From Bacteroidaceae bacterium (GTDB lineage: Bacteria > Bacteroidota > Bacteroidia > Bacteroidales > Bacteroidaceae), in contig JAFZKR010000005.1 in assembly GCA_017551845.1 (NCBI GenBank), positions 1 through 7,259 of the forward strand: a stretch of 7,259 nt of DNA, given 5' to 3'. Below are positions 1 through 6,820 of this stretch, piece by piece. The position numbers and the translations under genes are program-made. Within the stretch, counting starts at the first letter, position 1. Every line of letters begins with the position of its first letter. The notes below the pieces were generated by a model. The model made no database searches and had not been told where the DNA came from. It saw nothing but the letters and a program-made list of their open reading frames with translations.

Positions 1-204
1 TCACTTTCGAGCCGGAAACGCAAAGGCGGAATGGGACTCTATCTCGGAATAGGCATCGGACTCAGTTTTGCATACATTATGTTCCAGACATTATCCTCAT
101 CGTTCGCCGTATCAGGAGTGATGTCCGCTTTCTGGGCTGAATGGAGCCCAAACATAATATTCTTCTTCATCGCTCTGTTCCTATATATAAAAGCACCCAA
201 ATAA
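1..204 (+). CDS. LptF/LptG-family (YjgP/YjgQ) permease, C-terminal fragment
   Basis: Frame 1 is open from the window edge to TAA at 202-204, giving the last 67 residues of a membrane protein. A basic loop (RKRKGG, residues 5-10) precedes a hydrophobic segment at about 13-31. A Ser/Ala/Gly stretch follows, then a second hydrophobic segment at about 50-63 introduced by W-S-P-N. This layout, with SFAxxG after the first helix and an A-x-W-x-P-N entry to the last, is typical of the C-terminal membrane half of LptF/LptG. In that family these subunits form the inner-membrane ABC permease that extracts lipopolysaccharide and passes it to the periplasmic bridge. The 5' end lies outside the window, so LptF and LptG cannot be told apart. 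The DEAD-box gene starts 10 bp after the stop and may share its transcript. Confidence 0.8.
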   Translation, partial: SLSSRKRKGGMGLYLGIGIGLSFAYIMFQTLSSSFAVSGVMSAFWAEWSPNIIFFFIALFLYIKAPK

Positions 205-214
205 CAATACGCAC

Positions 215-1435
215 GTGAAATTTAACGAACTAGACTTCCATCCCGCTATACTTGATGCGATTGATTCCATGAACTTTGTGGATTGTACTCCTATACAGGA
301 ACAAGCTATCCCGCTGTTGCTTCAGGGCAAGAATCTCATAGGAGTCGCCCAGACCGGCACAGGCAAAACTGCGGCATATCTGCTACCGGTGCTTGACAAA
401 CTCGTTAGAGGTAATTATTCCGATGATGCCGTCAACTGCCTGATAATGGTCCCCACCCGTGAACTTGCACAGCAGATAGACCAGCAGGTTGAAGGTTTTT
501 CATACTTCACAAACATATCCAGCACAGCCGTCTATGGCGGTAATGACGGCATACGTTTCGAACAGGAAAAACGCGGTTTCTCTATGGGTGCCGATATTGT
601 CATAGCAACCCCAGGAAGACTCATTAGCCATATAAGCCTGGGAAACATTGACCTGTCCAAAGTCTCATTCTTCATTCTTGATGAGGCTGACCGCATGCTC
701 GACATGGGATTCCATGATGATATAATGCAGATTGTCAAACAACTGCCTGCCAAGCGTCAGAACATGCTCTTTTCCGCCACAATGCCCGATGAAATCCAGC
801 ACATGGCCCGTGCCATACTGCATGACCCCGTTGAGGTCAAGCTATCCGTATCCAAGCCTGCCGATAAAATCCTGCAGGCAGCATACGTATGCTATGAGAC
901 ACAGAAACTGGAGATAATTCGGAATCTGTTTGCTGACAATGCCCCGGAAAGGGTTCTGGTCTTCGCTTCTTCCAAGTTGAAAGTGAAGGAGATAACCAAA
1001 TCCTTCATGCGTATGGGCTTTAACGTTGGCGAGATGCACTCTGACCTTACCCAGACTGAACGCAACGAGATCATGCACCGTTTCCGGAACGGTCACATCA
1101 ACATTCTTGTTGCCACCGATATAGTCTCACGCGGAATAGACATTGATGACATAGACCTCGTAATAAACTTTGACGTACCGCAGGATCCTGAAGATTATGT
1201 TCACCGCATAGGCCGTACCGCCCGCGCGGGTGCCGAGGGATGCGCCATCACCTTCATCAGCATTGATGACCAGAGCCGATTCCAGCACATTGAAAAGTTC
1301 TTAGAAAAAGACGTCTATAAAGTCCCCATGCCTCCCGAACTGGGCGAAGCTCCGGAATACAAACCCGCAAAGCCCAAGACCTTCCACAAAGGCAAAGGAA
1401 AATTCTTCAGGAGAGGGAGGGGCCCACGGCCATAG
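215..1435 (+). CDS. DEAD-box ATP-dependent RNA helicase, RhlE-like
   Basis: 406-residue superfamily 2 RNA helicase, expected to unwind short RNA duplexes in the cytoplasm during ribosome assembly or RNA turnover. All motifs are present in order: Q motif TPIQEQAIP (25-33), motif I AQTGTGKT (45-52), Ia PTRELA (80-85), Ib TPGR (132-135), II DEAD (156-159), III SAT (187-189), IV VFASS (249-253), V ATDIVSRGID (300-309) and VI HRIGRTARAG (330-339). A short Lys/Arg/Gly-rich tail (about 380-406) probably adds non-specific RNA binding. The core with a short basic tail fits the RhlE group; the exact paralogue is uncertain. The start is GTG at 215. The first ATG in frame is codon 19 (269), which would remove the aromatic residues upstream of the Q motif, so GTG is preferred. 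No clear Shine-Dalgarno site is seen. The gene follows the permease by 10 bp and converges on panB. Confidence 0.95.
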   Translation: MKFNELDFHPAILDAIDSMNFVDCTPIQEQAIPLLLQGKNLIGVAQTGTGKTAAYLLPVLDKLVRGNYSDDAVNCLIMVPTRELAQQIDQQVEGFSYFTNISSTAVYGGNDGIRFEQEKRGFSMGADIVIATPGRLISHISLGNIDLSKVSFFILDEADRMLDMGFHDDIMQIVKQLPAKRQNMLFSATMPDEIQHMARAILHDPVEVKLSVSKPADKILQAAYVCYETQKLEIIRNLFADNAPERVLVFASSKLKVKEITKSFMRMGFNVGEMHSDLTQTERNEIMHRFRNGHINILVATDIVSRGIDIDDIDLVINFDVPQDPEDYVHRIGRTARAGAEGCAITFISIDDQSRFQHIEKFLEKDVYKVPMPPELGEAPEYKPAKPKTFHKGKGKFFRRGRGPRP

Positions 1436-1443
1436 GTCGTGGG
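1423..1443 (+). other. Hairpin enclosing the DEAD-box helicase stop codon
   Basis: CCCACGGCC (1423-1431) pairs with GGTCGTGGG (1435-1443) over nine base pairs, one of them a G-U, around the three-base loop ATA (1432-1434). The TAG stop (1433-1435) lies in the loop and its closing pair. The structure therefore spans the last codons and the stop. It is not followed by a T-tract. It may act as a 3' end stabiliser or as part of the convergent termination region. The pairing is read directly from the sequence; the function is inferred. Confidence 0.5.
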
Positions 1444-1450
1444 AGGGATA

Positions 1451-1494
1451 GGCCCGAAGGGCCGTAGTTTCAGAGACTAAACCTCCTGATTTTT
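1451..1494. terminator. Candidate terminator between convergent genes
   Basis: GGCCC-GAA-GGGCC (1451-1463) is a compact five-pair GC hairpin usable from either strand; on the minus strand it reads GGCCC-TTC-GGGCC. In the plus direction a T5 run follows only at 1490-1494, some 26 bases later, so this is not a textbook intrinsic terminator. Its place in the 69-bp gap between two converging 3' ends is the main support. ACGGCC at 1426-1431 could instead pair with GGCCGT at 1460-1465, so the two hairpins of this gap may compete. Confidence 0.4.
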
Positions 1495-1504
1495 CCCTTG
1501 AAGA

Positions 1505-2323
1505 TCAATACTGCTCTTTCTCGTTGGGGAAATCCTGATTCTTGACATCCTCAACGTAATGTCCTACTGCATCGGTTATAACCTCGAACAGGTTTGCGTA
1601 ACGACGCAGGAAACGAGGACTGAAGTCATTGTTCATGCCCAGCATATCGGCGCATACGAGGACCTGACCGTCAACACCGCCGCCGGCACCTATGCCGATG
1701 ATAGGAATTGAAATCTCCTTGGCCACACGCTCAGCAAGAATTGCAGGAATCTTCTCAAGAACGATTGAGAAGCAGCCCACCTCCTCAAGCTTATGGGCAT
1801 CGGAAATCAGTTTCTCTGCCTCGGCTTCCTCCTTGGCGCGTACAGCGTATGTACCGAATTTATTGATGGATTGGGGAGTCAAGCCCAGATGTCCCATAAC
1901 GGGAATGCCGGCATCAATAATATGACGTACTGAAGGCAGAATCTCCTCACCACCCTCCAGTTTGAGAGCATCGGCATGAGAGACCTTCATTATCTTGATG
2001 GCGTTTGTGACAGCCTCAGAATCATTAATCTGGTATGTTCCGAACGGCATATCAACCACCACAAGGGCGCGCTGCACGCCGCGAACCACAGATTTGGCGT
2101 GATATATCATCTGGTCAAGCGTAATGGGTAGTGTAGTCTGGTTACCGGCCATAACGTTTGATGCCGAATCACCCACCAGAATAACGTCAATGCCGGCACC
2201 ATCAACCATCTTGGCCATTGTGAAATCATAGGCCGTAAGCATTGCAATCTTCTCGCCACGCTGTTTCATCTCCCTGAGACGCTGTGTGGTCACTTTTCTC
2301 TTGTCCTCAGTAATATATCCCAT
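1505..2323 (-). CDS. panB: 3-methyl-2-oxobutanoate hydroxymethyltransferase (ketopantoate hydroxymethyltransferase)
   Basis: 272-residue cytosolic enzyme that transfers a hydroxymethyl group from 5,10-methylenetetrahydrofolate to 2-oxoisovalerate, giving ketopantoate, the first committed step towards pantothenate and coenzyme A. Length is normal for PanB. The TIM-barrel signatures are complete. They include [12 protein letters not shown] (28-39) and VGDSASNV (50-57) with metal ligand D52. VVDMPFG (89-95) carries D91, KLEGG (121-125) carries E123, GHLGLTPQS follows at 144-152, and IVLEKIP (187-193) carries E190 at the catalytic glutamate position. The glycine-rich [13 protein letters not shown] lies at 208-220. 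The start is the ATG at 2323-2321, followed by the basic N-terminal segment usual in the family. No other pan genes are in the window, so the gene appears monocistronic here. It diverges from the helicase-nuclease gene across 102 bp. Confidence 0.97.
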   Translation of the reverse strand: MGYITEDKRKVTTQRLREMKQRGEKIAMLTAYDFTMAKMVDGAGIDVILVGDSASNVMAGNQTTLPITLDQMIYHAKSVVRGVQRALVVVDMPFGTYQINDSEAVTNAIKIMKVSHADALKLEGGEEILPSVRHIIDAGIPVMGHLGLTPQSINKFGTYAVRAKEEAEAEKLISDAHKLEEVGCFSIVLEKIPAILAERVAKEISIPIIGIGAGGGVDGQVLVCADMLGMNNDFSPRFLRRYANLFEVITDAVGHYVEDVKNQDFPNEKEQY

Positions 2324-2370
2324 AATATCTGAAAGAATTGTTGATTGTCAGAGTATTTATAATTGGACCG

Positions 2371-2378
2371 CGAATATA
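2371..2378 (-). promoter_or_regulatory. panB: Candidate -7 element for panB
   Basis: On the minus strand this reads TATATTCG, one base away from the Bacteroidota -7 consensus TAnnTTTG. It would place the transcript start about 40 bases before the panB ATG. A TTTG lies upstream on the same strand, but only about 10 bp away rather than the usual 19-20 bp for a -33 box, so the -33 element is unclear. This is consensus matching by eye only. Confidence 0.35.
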
Positions 2379-2401
2379 ATGCTTTTATCAAACGGATTCA
2401 C

Positions 2402-2409
2402 TAATTTTG
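2402..2409 (+). promoter_or_regulatory. Candidate -7 element for the helicase-nuclease gene
   Basis: TAATTTTG matches the Bacteroidota -7 consensus TAnnTTTG exactly. It ends 16 bases before the ATG at 2426, so transcription would begin within roughly ten bases of the start codon and the leader would be almost absent. The 8-base palindrome GTTTAAAC (2414-2421) sits at the predicted start site. No good TTTG -33 box lies 19-20 bp upstream. A second, weaker candidate is TATAATTG at 2359-2366, with ATTG at 2337-2340 as a possible -33 element; that would give a longer leader. Confidence 0.35.
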
Positions 2410-2425
2410 AATAGTTTAAACCTCT

Positions 2426-5400
2426 ATGCATAACAAATCGCACTTTACTGTGTACAAAGCATCGGCCGGATCAGGCAAGACCTTCCGTCTGGCCGTGCAA
2501 TATATCACCATGCTCGTCAAGGAGCCTGAGAGCTACCGACATATCCTTGCGGTAACTTTTACCAACAAGGCTACAGCCGAGATGAAACAGCGCATTCTAT
2601 CTCAGTTGTACGGTATAGGCCATAACCTGAGCGGCTCTGCGAGCTATTATGATGAAGTCAAGAAAGCCGTCACGTTCAATGAACAGACCATCCGCCACAA
2701 CGCCCTGCTGGCGCTTGACATGATACTGCAGGACTACGGCCGGTTCCGTGTGGAGACCATTGACAGTTTCTTCCAAACCGTGCTGCGCAGCCTGGCCCGT
2801 GAACTCCAAATAGGCGCAAATCTGACTCTTGAACTGGATACAGAGATGGTCATTGATGAGGCAGTTGACTCATTTCTGGCTAATGTTGAGCAGGATTCTA
2901 AGGATAATCGCAACATAATGGAGTTCGTTACCAGCAACATCGACAATGACAGGAGCTGGTCCATTGACGGCACACTCAAGAGGTTCTCAAAAGAGCTGTT
3001 CCGCGAGATTTTTATGGAAAAGGGTGATGAGTTACGCCAGATCCTCTCCAATCCTAATGCCACAGCAGACTACAAGAAGAACCTGACATCAGCACGTGAT
3101 GCCGTTCTGCCCACTTACATTGAAAAGGTACAAGCCATAGGTGCGGAGATTGAAACCGCCCTTTCCAACGCCGGATTAGGTATTGACAATCTTTCTGCCA
3201 ACCCCGGCAAAGTTCTGGTAAAAATCATTAACACTACAATCCTTGATACAGACTTGGGCGGCACATTCCGAAAATGTATTTTATATCCGGACAGTTTCTT
3301 CCGCAAGAAAGACCTTGAGAACAACCCCGGGTATTCAGTATTTGCGCAGGAACAGCTGTCGCCGCGCTTAGAGCTGATTGAACCGCTTCATGCTGAATAC
3401 AACCGCCTTAAGAACACATATGAAGCAGCCTTGCAATACATACATGAACTGAGCCTTCTGCTGAGTATACGTGATGAGATTAACCGCCAGAACCAGGAGC
3501 AGAGCCGTTTCATTCTGGCCGACACCCCCCAGCTATTGAATACATTATCAGGCAGCGACACATCATTCGTATATGAAAAGACAGGCAGTTTCATAGAGCA
3601 CCTCATGATTGACGAATCCCAGGACACCTCACGCCTGCAATGGGGCAATCTATACCTGTTGTTGTGGGAGTGCCTGGCCAACGGCAAGGACTGTCTTGTG
3701 GTGGGTGATGTCAAACAATCCATCTACCGCTTTCGCAACAGTGACTGGAACATACTCAATTCCGAGATGGAGCAGCAACTGGCCATATACCAGCCGCAGA
3801 TCATGCCTCTCAAGGAGAATTTCCGCAGCTACAAGAACATAGTCGAATTCAACAAAGCCCTGTTCCCCAAGGCTGTGGAAATGCTTTCCAATTACTACCA
3901 ATCAGAAACCGGCACTGAATATCCTGCCCTGTCGCACGCCTATGAGAATGTTAATGATATAGAATCCAAGAAAGGCGGACAAGGCTACGTCTATGTCCAG
4001 GTTGACACAAAAACTGACAAAACCGCCGATTCCACCGATAAGATATTCCGGCAGATTGAGGAGCAGCTTGACCGTCTGACCGCCGCCGGAGTAAGGCAGA
4101 CCGATATAGCCATACTATGCCGCAAAGGCCGTCAGATAACCGATATAGCCGAATGGTTCGCGGCCAACCGTCCTGACTACAAGATGATTTCAAGTGAGGC
4201 TTTCCAGCTGGGTTCATCGGCATCGGTAAGGATACTCATCAACGCACTTAAATGGCTCACTGACAGTACTGACCGCATAGCTCTGGCACAACTTGTATGG
4301 GAGCGCGAGTGCAACATAGTACAATCCGGACAACCATTTGACAGACTCATGGCCAAAGGTCTGGAAAACTGCCTTCCCGCCGCTTTCAATGATCAGATGG
4401 AGTCACTGCGACACCTTCCGCTATATGAGCTTACGGAGAAACTCTATTCTATTTTGGAACTAGACCGCATACCCGGTCAGGACCAATACGTAATGGCATT
4501 CTTTGACACGCTGTGCCAATGGTTGAGCCGCAATCCGGGTGAGCCGTCAGCTTTCATCACAGAATGGGATGAGAAACTCTCTACCACCTCAATACCCGCA
4601 ACCGATGCTAACGGCATACGCCTGCTTACCATACACAAGTCAAAAGGCCTGGAGTTCCACACCGTAATCGTTCCCTATTGCAACTGGAACATTATTGAAT
4701 CTCAGACCGGTGCACATGACCAGCGCATCTGGGTTAATCCACAAACAGAACCGTTCAACTCATTGCCGCTCCTACCCGTAGGTTTCAGCAAGAAACTGAT
4801 TAACTCTGATTTCAACGAAGATTACCGCCAGGAAGCCGGGCTGCAGACAGTTGATAATCTGAACCTCCTGTATGTAGCATTGACCCGAGCAGAAAGCAAC
4901 CTGATTGTACTCAGCAGCAAAGCTTATGGAACTACCATCGCTGACGTTTTAATTTATGCACTATCATCGGCTTTCAGCTGTCAACCAAATGAGAAAGATT
5001 CTTACATATATGAAAACGGAGAAATCTTGCCTCACATAGAAAAAGCAACCGTCTCAACTGACAATCCGTTTGACTGCAAGCCCACACCTCAGGAACTGAG
5101 CCTGCACTCCTACCCCATAAACGCCCGCTTCCGCCAATCGGGCGAATCCGCCCGTTTTGTCCATTCCACCGATGATTCCGATGACCGGCAGGAGGAGTAC
5201 ATTCAAACCGGCAAACTGCTGCACAGCATATTTGCCGCCATCCGTACTATTGACGATATCAACCCTCAGGTTGACAACATGCTCAGCCAGGGTCTGATTG
5301 AGACCGCCGCAAAGGCCCAGGAAATCAAAAAAATGATTCCCAAGCACATAGAGGCATCGCATGTACAGTCATGGTTTAACGGCACCTACACGCTGTTCAA

Positions 5401-5632
5401 TGAGGCATCAATCATTTACCGTGACGGAGGCGTACTCCAAACCCGCCGCCCCGACCGCGTGATGATCAAACCTGACGGCAGCGCCATAATAGTGGATTTC
5501 AAGTTCGGCCGCGAACGCGAGGAATACCTCCACCAGGTCCGTGAGTACATGGACCTGCTTCGCAAGATGGGCTATCCAAAGGTAGAAGGACACATCTGGT
5601 ACGTTTATACAAACAAGATTATTAATTGCTAA
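2426..5632 (+). CDS. RecB/AddA-like UvrD-family helicase-nuclease
   Basis: 1068-residue superfamily 1A DNA helicase with a C-terminal nuclease domain, expected to process double-strand breaks for recombination. Helicase motifs are I ASAGSGKT (12-19), Ia TFTNKATAEMK (44-54), II DESQDT (396-401), III VVGDVKQSIYRFR (425-437), IV ENFRS (464-468), V LLTIHKSKGLEF (733-744) and VI LLYVALTRAESN (814-825). The PD-(D/E)xK nuclease is complete. H933 lies in GKLLHSIF, D1010 in RRPDRV, D1024 and K1026 in IIVDFKFG, and Q1037 and Y1041 in HQVREY, matching the RecB order H-D-D-K-Q-Y. It is somewhat shorter than E. coli RecB or B. subtilis AddA. No AddB- or RecC-like partner is in the window, so which complex it forms is open. 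The ATG at 2426 lies ten residues before motif I, as expected. The glucanase gene begins 10 bases after the stop. Confidence 0.92.
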   Translation: MHNKSHFTVYKASAGSGKTFRLAVQYITMLVKEPESYRHILAVTFTNKATAEMKQRILSQLYGIGHNLSGSASYYDEVKKAVTFNEQTIRHNALLALDMILQDYGRFRVETIDSFFQTVLRSLARELQIGANLTLELDTEMVIDEAVDSFLANVEQDSKDNRNIMEFVTSNIDNDRSWSIDGTLKRFSKELFREIFMEKGDELRQILSNPNATADYKKNLTSARDAVLPTYIEKVQAIGAEIETALSNAGLGIDNLSANPGKVLVKIINTTILDTDLGGTFRKCILYPDSFFRKKDLENNPGYSVFAQEQLSPRLELIEPLHAEYNRLKNTYEAALQYIHELSLLLSIRDEINRQNQEQSRFILADTPQLLNTLSGSDTSFVYEKTGSFIEHLMIDESQDTSRLQWGNLYLLLWECLANGKDCLVVGDVKQSIYRFRNSDWNILNSEMEQQLAIYQPQIMPLKENFRSYKNIVEFNKALFPKAVEMLSNYYQSETGTEYPALSHAYENVNDIESKKGGQGYVYVQVDTKTDKTADSTDKIFRQIEEQLDRLTAAGVRQTDIAILCRKGRQITDIAEWFAANRPDYKMISSEAFQLGSSASVRILINALKWLTDSTDRIALAQLVWERECNIVQSGQPFDRLMAKGLENCLPAAFNDQMESLRHLPLYELTEKLYSILELDRIPGQDQYVMAFFDTLCQWLSRNPGEPSAFITEWDEKLSTTSIPATDANGIRLLTIHKSKGLEFHTVIVPYCNWNIIESQTGAHDQRIWVNPQTEPFNSLPLLPVGFSKKLINSDFNEDYRQEAGLQTVDNLNLLYVALTRAESNLIVLSSKAYGTTIADVLIYALSSAFSCQPNEKDSYIYENGEILPHIEKATVSTDNPFDCKPTPQELSLHSYPINARFRQSGESARFVHSTDDSDDRQEEYIQTGKLLHSIFAAIRTIDDINPQVDNMLSQGLIETAAKAQEIKKMIPKHIEASHVQSWFNGTYTLFNEASIIYRDGGVLQTRRPDRVMIKPDGSAIIVDFKFGREREEYLHQVREYMDLLRKMGYPKVEGHIWYVYTNKIINC

Positions 5633-5643
5633 CAAGATTATTA
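5612..5643 (+). repeat. 13-bp direct repeat at the helicase-nuclease/glucanase junction
   Basis: AACAAGATTATTA occurs at 5612-5624 and again at 5631-5643, 19 bases apart. The first copy encodes the end of the helicase-nuclease (NKII). The second begins within its TAA stop and runs into the A of the glucanase ATG. The identity is exact and probably reflects a short local duplication that created the present spacer. No regulatory role is shown. Confidence 0.8.
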
Positions 5644-6482
5644 TGAAAACCGTAAAATTTGTTTTGTACACTGCGATCGCATGCATGCCTTTAGTGTTAG
5701 CCCAATGCAATCGCACCAAGAGTTATGTACCAAAAGGATACGAACTCGTCTGGCAGGATGAGTTCAACGAGGGTACAGAGCCCGATGCCACCAAGTGGAC
5801 CCACGTGGTTATGCGTCAAGGCATGGTCAACCACGAGCTCCAGAACTATGTAAACCACCAGACTCCAGCCGGCACACCCGTAACTGAGGTCAAGGACGGC
5901 ACACTGCGCATAAACTGCTTTAAGGAGAATGACAGAGTCTATTCCGGCCGCCTGAACGGAAACGCCCGCACAGGCTGGCAGTATGGCTACTTTGAGGCCC
6001 GTATTAAGCTGCCCCAGGGCAAAGGCACCTGGCCCGCATTCTGGATGATGCCCGCGGGTAACCGCATGCCCAACAACGGATGGCCCCGCTGCGGCGAGAT
6101 TGACATCATGGAAGAGGTAGGATTCACTCCCAACGAGGTCTCCTCATCCATCCACACCCAAGACTACAATCACACCAAAAACACCCACAAAACCCACGCC
6201 ATGACCATCAAGAACGCCGAGGGCGACTTCCACATCTATTCCCTGCTCTGGACCGATGACGAAATCATAACCTACGTTGACGGTAAGGAGCAGCTCCACC
6301 TTGAGAAAGCCGTTCTTGGAGACAGCCACGACCAATGGCCCTTCCACTACCCCTTCCACATTATCCTGAACCTGGCTTGGGGCGGCGACTGGGGCGGCCA
6401 GGAAGGCGTCGATGAAACCGCCCTGCCAGTCACCATGGAAGTTGACTACGTCCGGGTTTACCAACTCCCAGAGGACAAATAA
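5643..6482 (+). CDS. Secreted GH16 endo-beta-1,3-glucanase (laminarinase-like)
   Basis: 279-residue family 16 glycoside hydrolase, probably cleaving beta-1,3-glucans such as laminarin with retention of configuration. The catalytic motif is E-x-D-x-x-E in GEIDIMEEVG (151-160): E152 nucleophile, D154 helper, E157 acid/base. The bulged spacing is that of laminarinases; lichenases lack the extra residue. WQDEFNE (37-43), YGYFEARIKLP (115-125), WPAFWMMP (130-137), SSSIHT (167-172), NLAWGGDWGG (243-252) and MEVDYVRVYQ (265-274) complete the jelly-roll fold. Residues 1-21 are a signal peptide. Cys22 in LAQC would be the lipidated residue, but Gln at -1 is atypical for a lipobox, so lipoprotein or plain secretion are both possible. 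The gene begins 10 bases after the helicase-nuclease stop and ends at a strong terminator. No SusC/SusD or other carbohydrate gene is visible in the window. Confidence 0.93.
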   Translation: MKTVKFVLYTAIACMPLVLAQCNRTKSYVPKGYELVWQDEFNEGTEPDATKWTHVVMRQGMVNHELQNYVNHQTPAGTPVTEVKDGTLRINCFKENDRVYSGRLNGNARTGWQYGYFEARIKLPQGKGTWPAFWMMPAGNRMPNNGWPRCGEIDIMEEVGFTPNEVSSSIHTQDYNHTKNTHKTHAMTIKNAEGDFHIYSLLWTDDEIITYVDGKEQLHLEKAVLGDSHDQWPFHYPFHIILNLAWGGDWGGQEGVDETALPVTMEVDYVRVYQLPEDK

Positions 6483-6508
6483 CTTCTCTATCGTATTTCT
6501 AAAATGTT

Positions 6509-6548
6509 GGCAAAAAGGTTGTATCACTATAACCTTTTTGCCCTTTTT
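6509..6548 (+). terminator. Strong intrinsic terminator after the glucanase gene
   Basis: GGCAAAAAGGTTGTA (6509-6523) pairs with TATAACCTTTTTGCC (6528-6542) over 15 base pairs, with one G-U, around a TCAC loop. After one C, the run TTTTT (6544-6548) follows. It begins 27 bases past the glucanase stop and is a textbook Rho-independent terminator. The A5/T5 stretches inside the stem leave open some function in the reverse direction, but no gene converges on it. Confidence 0.93.
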
Positions 6549-6611
6549 ATGCAAAGACCACTCCATCTGTTTGAACGCTTTCCAACCCCAAAAGAACTGA
6601 AATGAACCGGT

Positions 6612-6820
6612 AAAAAGTAACGGAGTAAGCACAAAAAAGTAACCAAGTCCCATTGAAAAGTAACCAAGTCCCATTGAAAAGTAACCAAGAAAAAAAGTGT
6701 CAAACCTCAGTCCAAAAGTGTCAAACCACAATGAAAAAGTGTCAGACCTCAATGAAAAAGTAAAAGAGTCATACGAAAAAAAGTAACAGAGCTCAACAAG
6801 AAAGTAACAGAGCTCATGCC
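6612..6820 (+). repeat. Ten-unit tandem array, 21-bp period, A-tract headed
   Basis: Ten units each start with a run of 3 to 7 A followed by GT. The G after the run falls at 6617, 6639, 6660, 6681, 6697, 6718, 6739, 6760, 6783 and 6804, so steps are 22, 21, 21, 16, 21, 21, 21, 23 and 21. A weaker eleventh position is AAAG ending at 6825. Units 2 and 3 (6635-6655, 6656-6676) are identical over 21 bases. Units 9 and 10 share 16 bases (6780-6795, 6801-6816). Units 1-4 and 8-10 carry GTAA after the A-run; units 5-7 carry GTGTCA(A/G)ACC. There are no unique spacers and no long palindromes, which rules out CRISPR. The array lies after a terminator and before the promoter region of the next gene. 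Confidence 0.9.

Noticed and set aside
3388..3723. 111-codon minus-strand frame inside the helicase-nuclease gene
   Set aside because: It is a shadow of the intact 1068-residue gene and shows no domain or start signal.
4100..4150. ACCGATATAGCC occurring at 4100 and 4139
   Set aside because: Both copies are in frame in the helicase and encode T-D-I-A, apparently a chance coincidence in coding sequence.
6412..6600. 62-codon plus-strand frame across the glucanase 3' end
   Set aside because: It overlaps the glucanase in another frame and crosses its terminator.
6549..6605. 18-codon open frame starting in the terminator T-tract region
   Set aside because: It begins at the ATG directly after the terminator, has no ribosome binding site and no promoter, and is too short to support from sequence alone.
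6612..6820. CRISPR array
   Set aside because: Units follow one another directly at 21 bp with no unique spacers and no palindromic repeat, and there are no cas genes.
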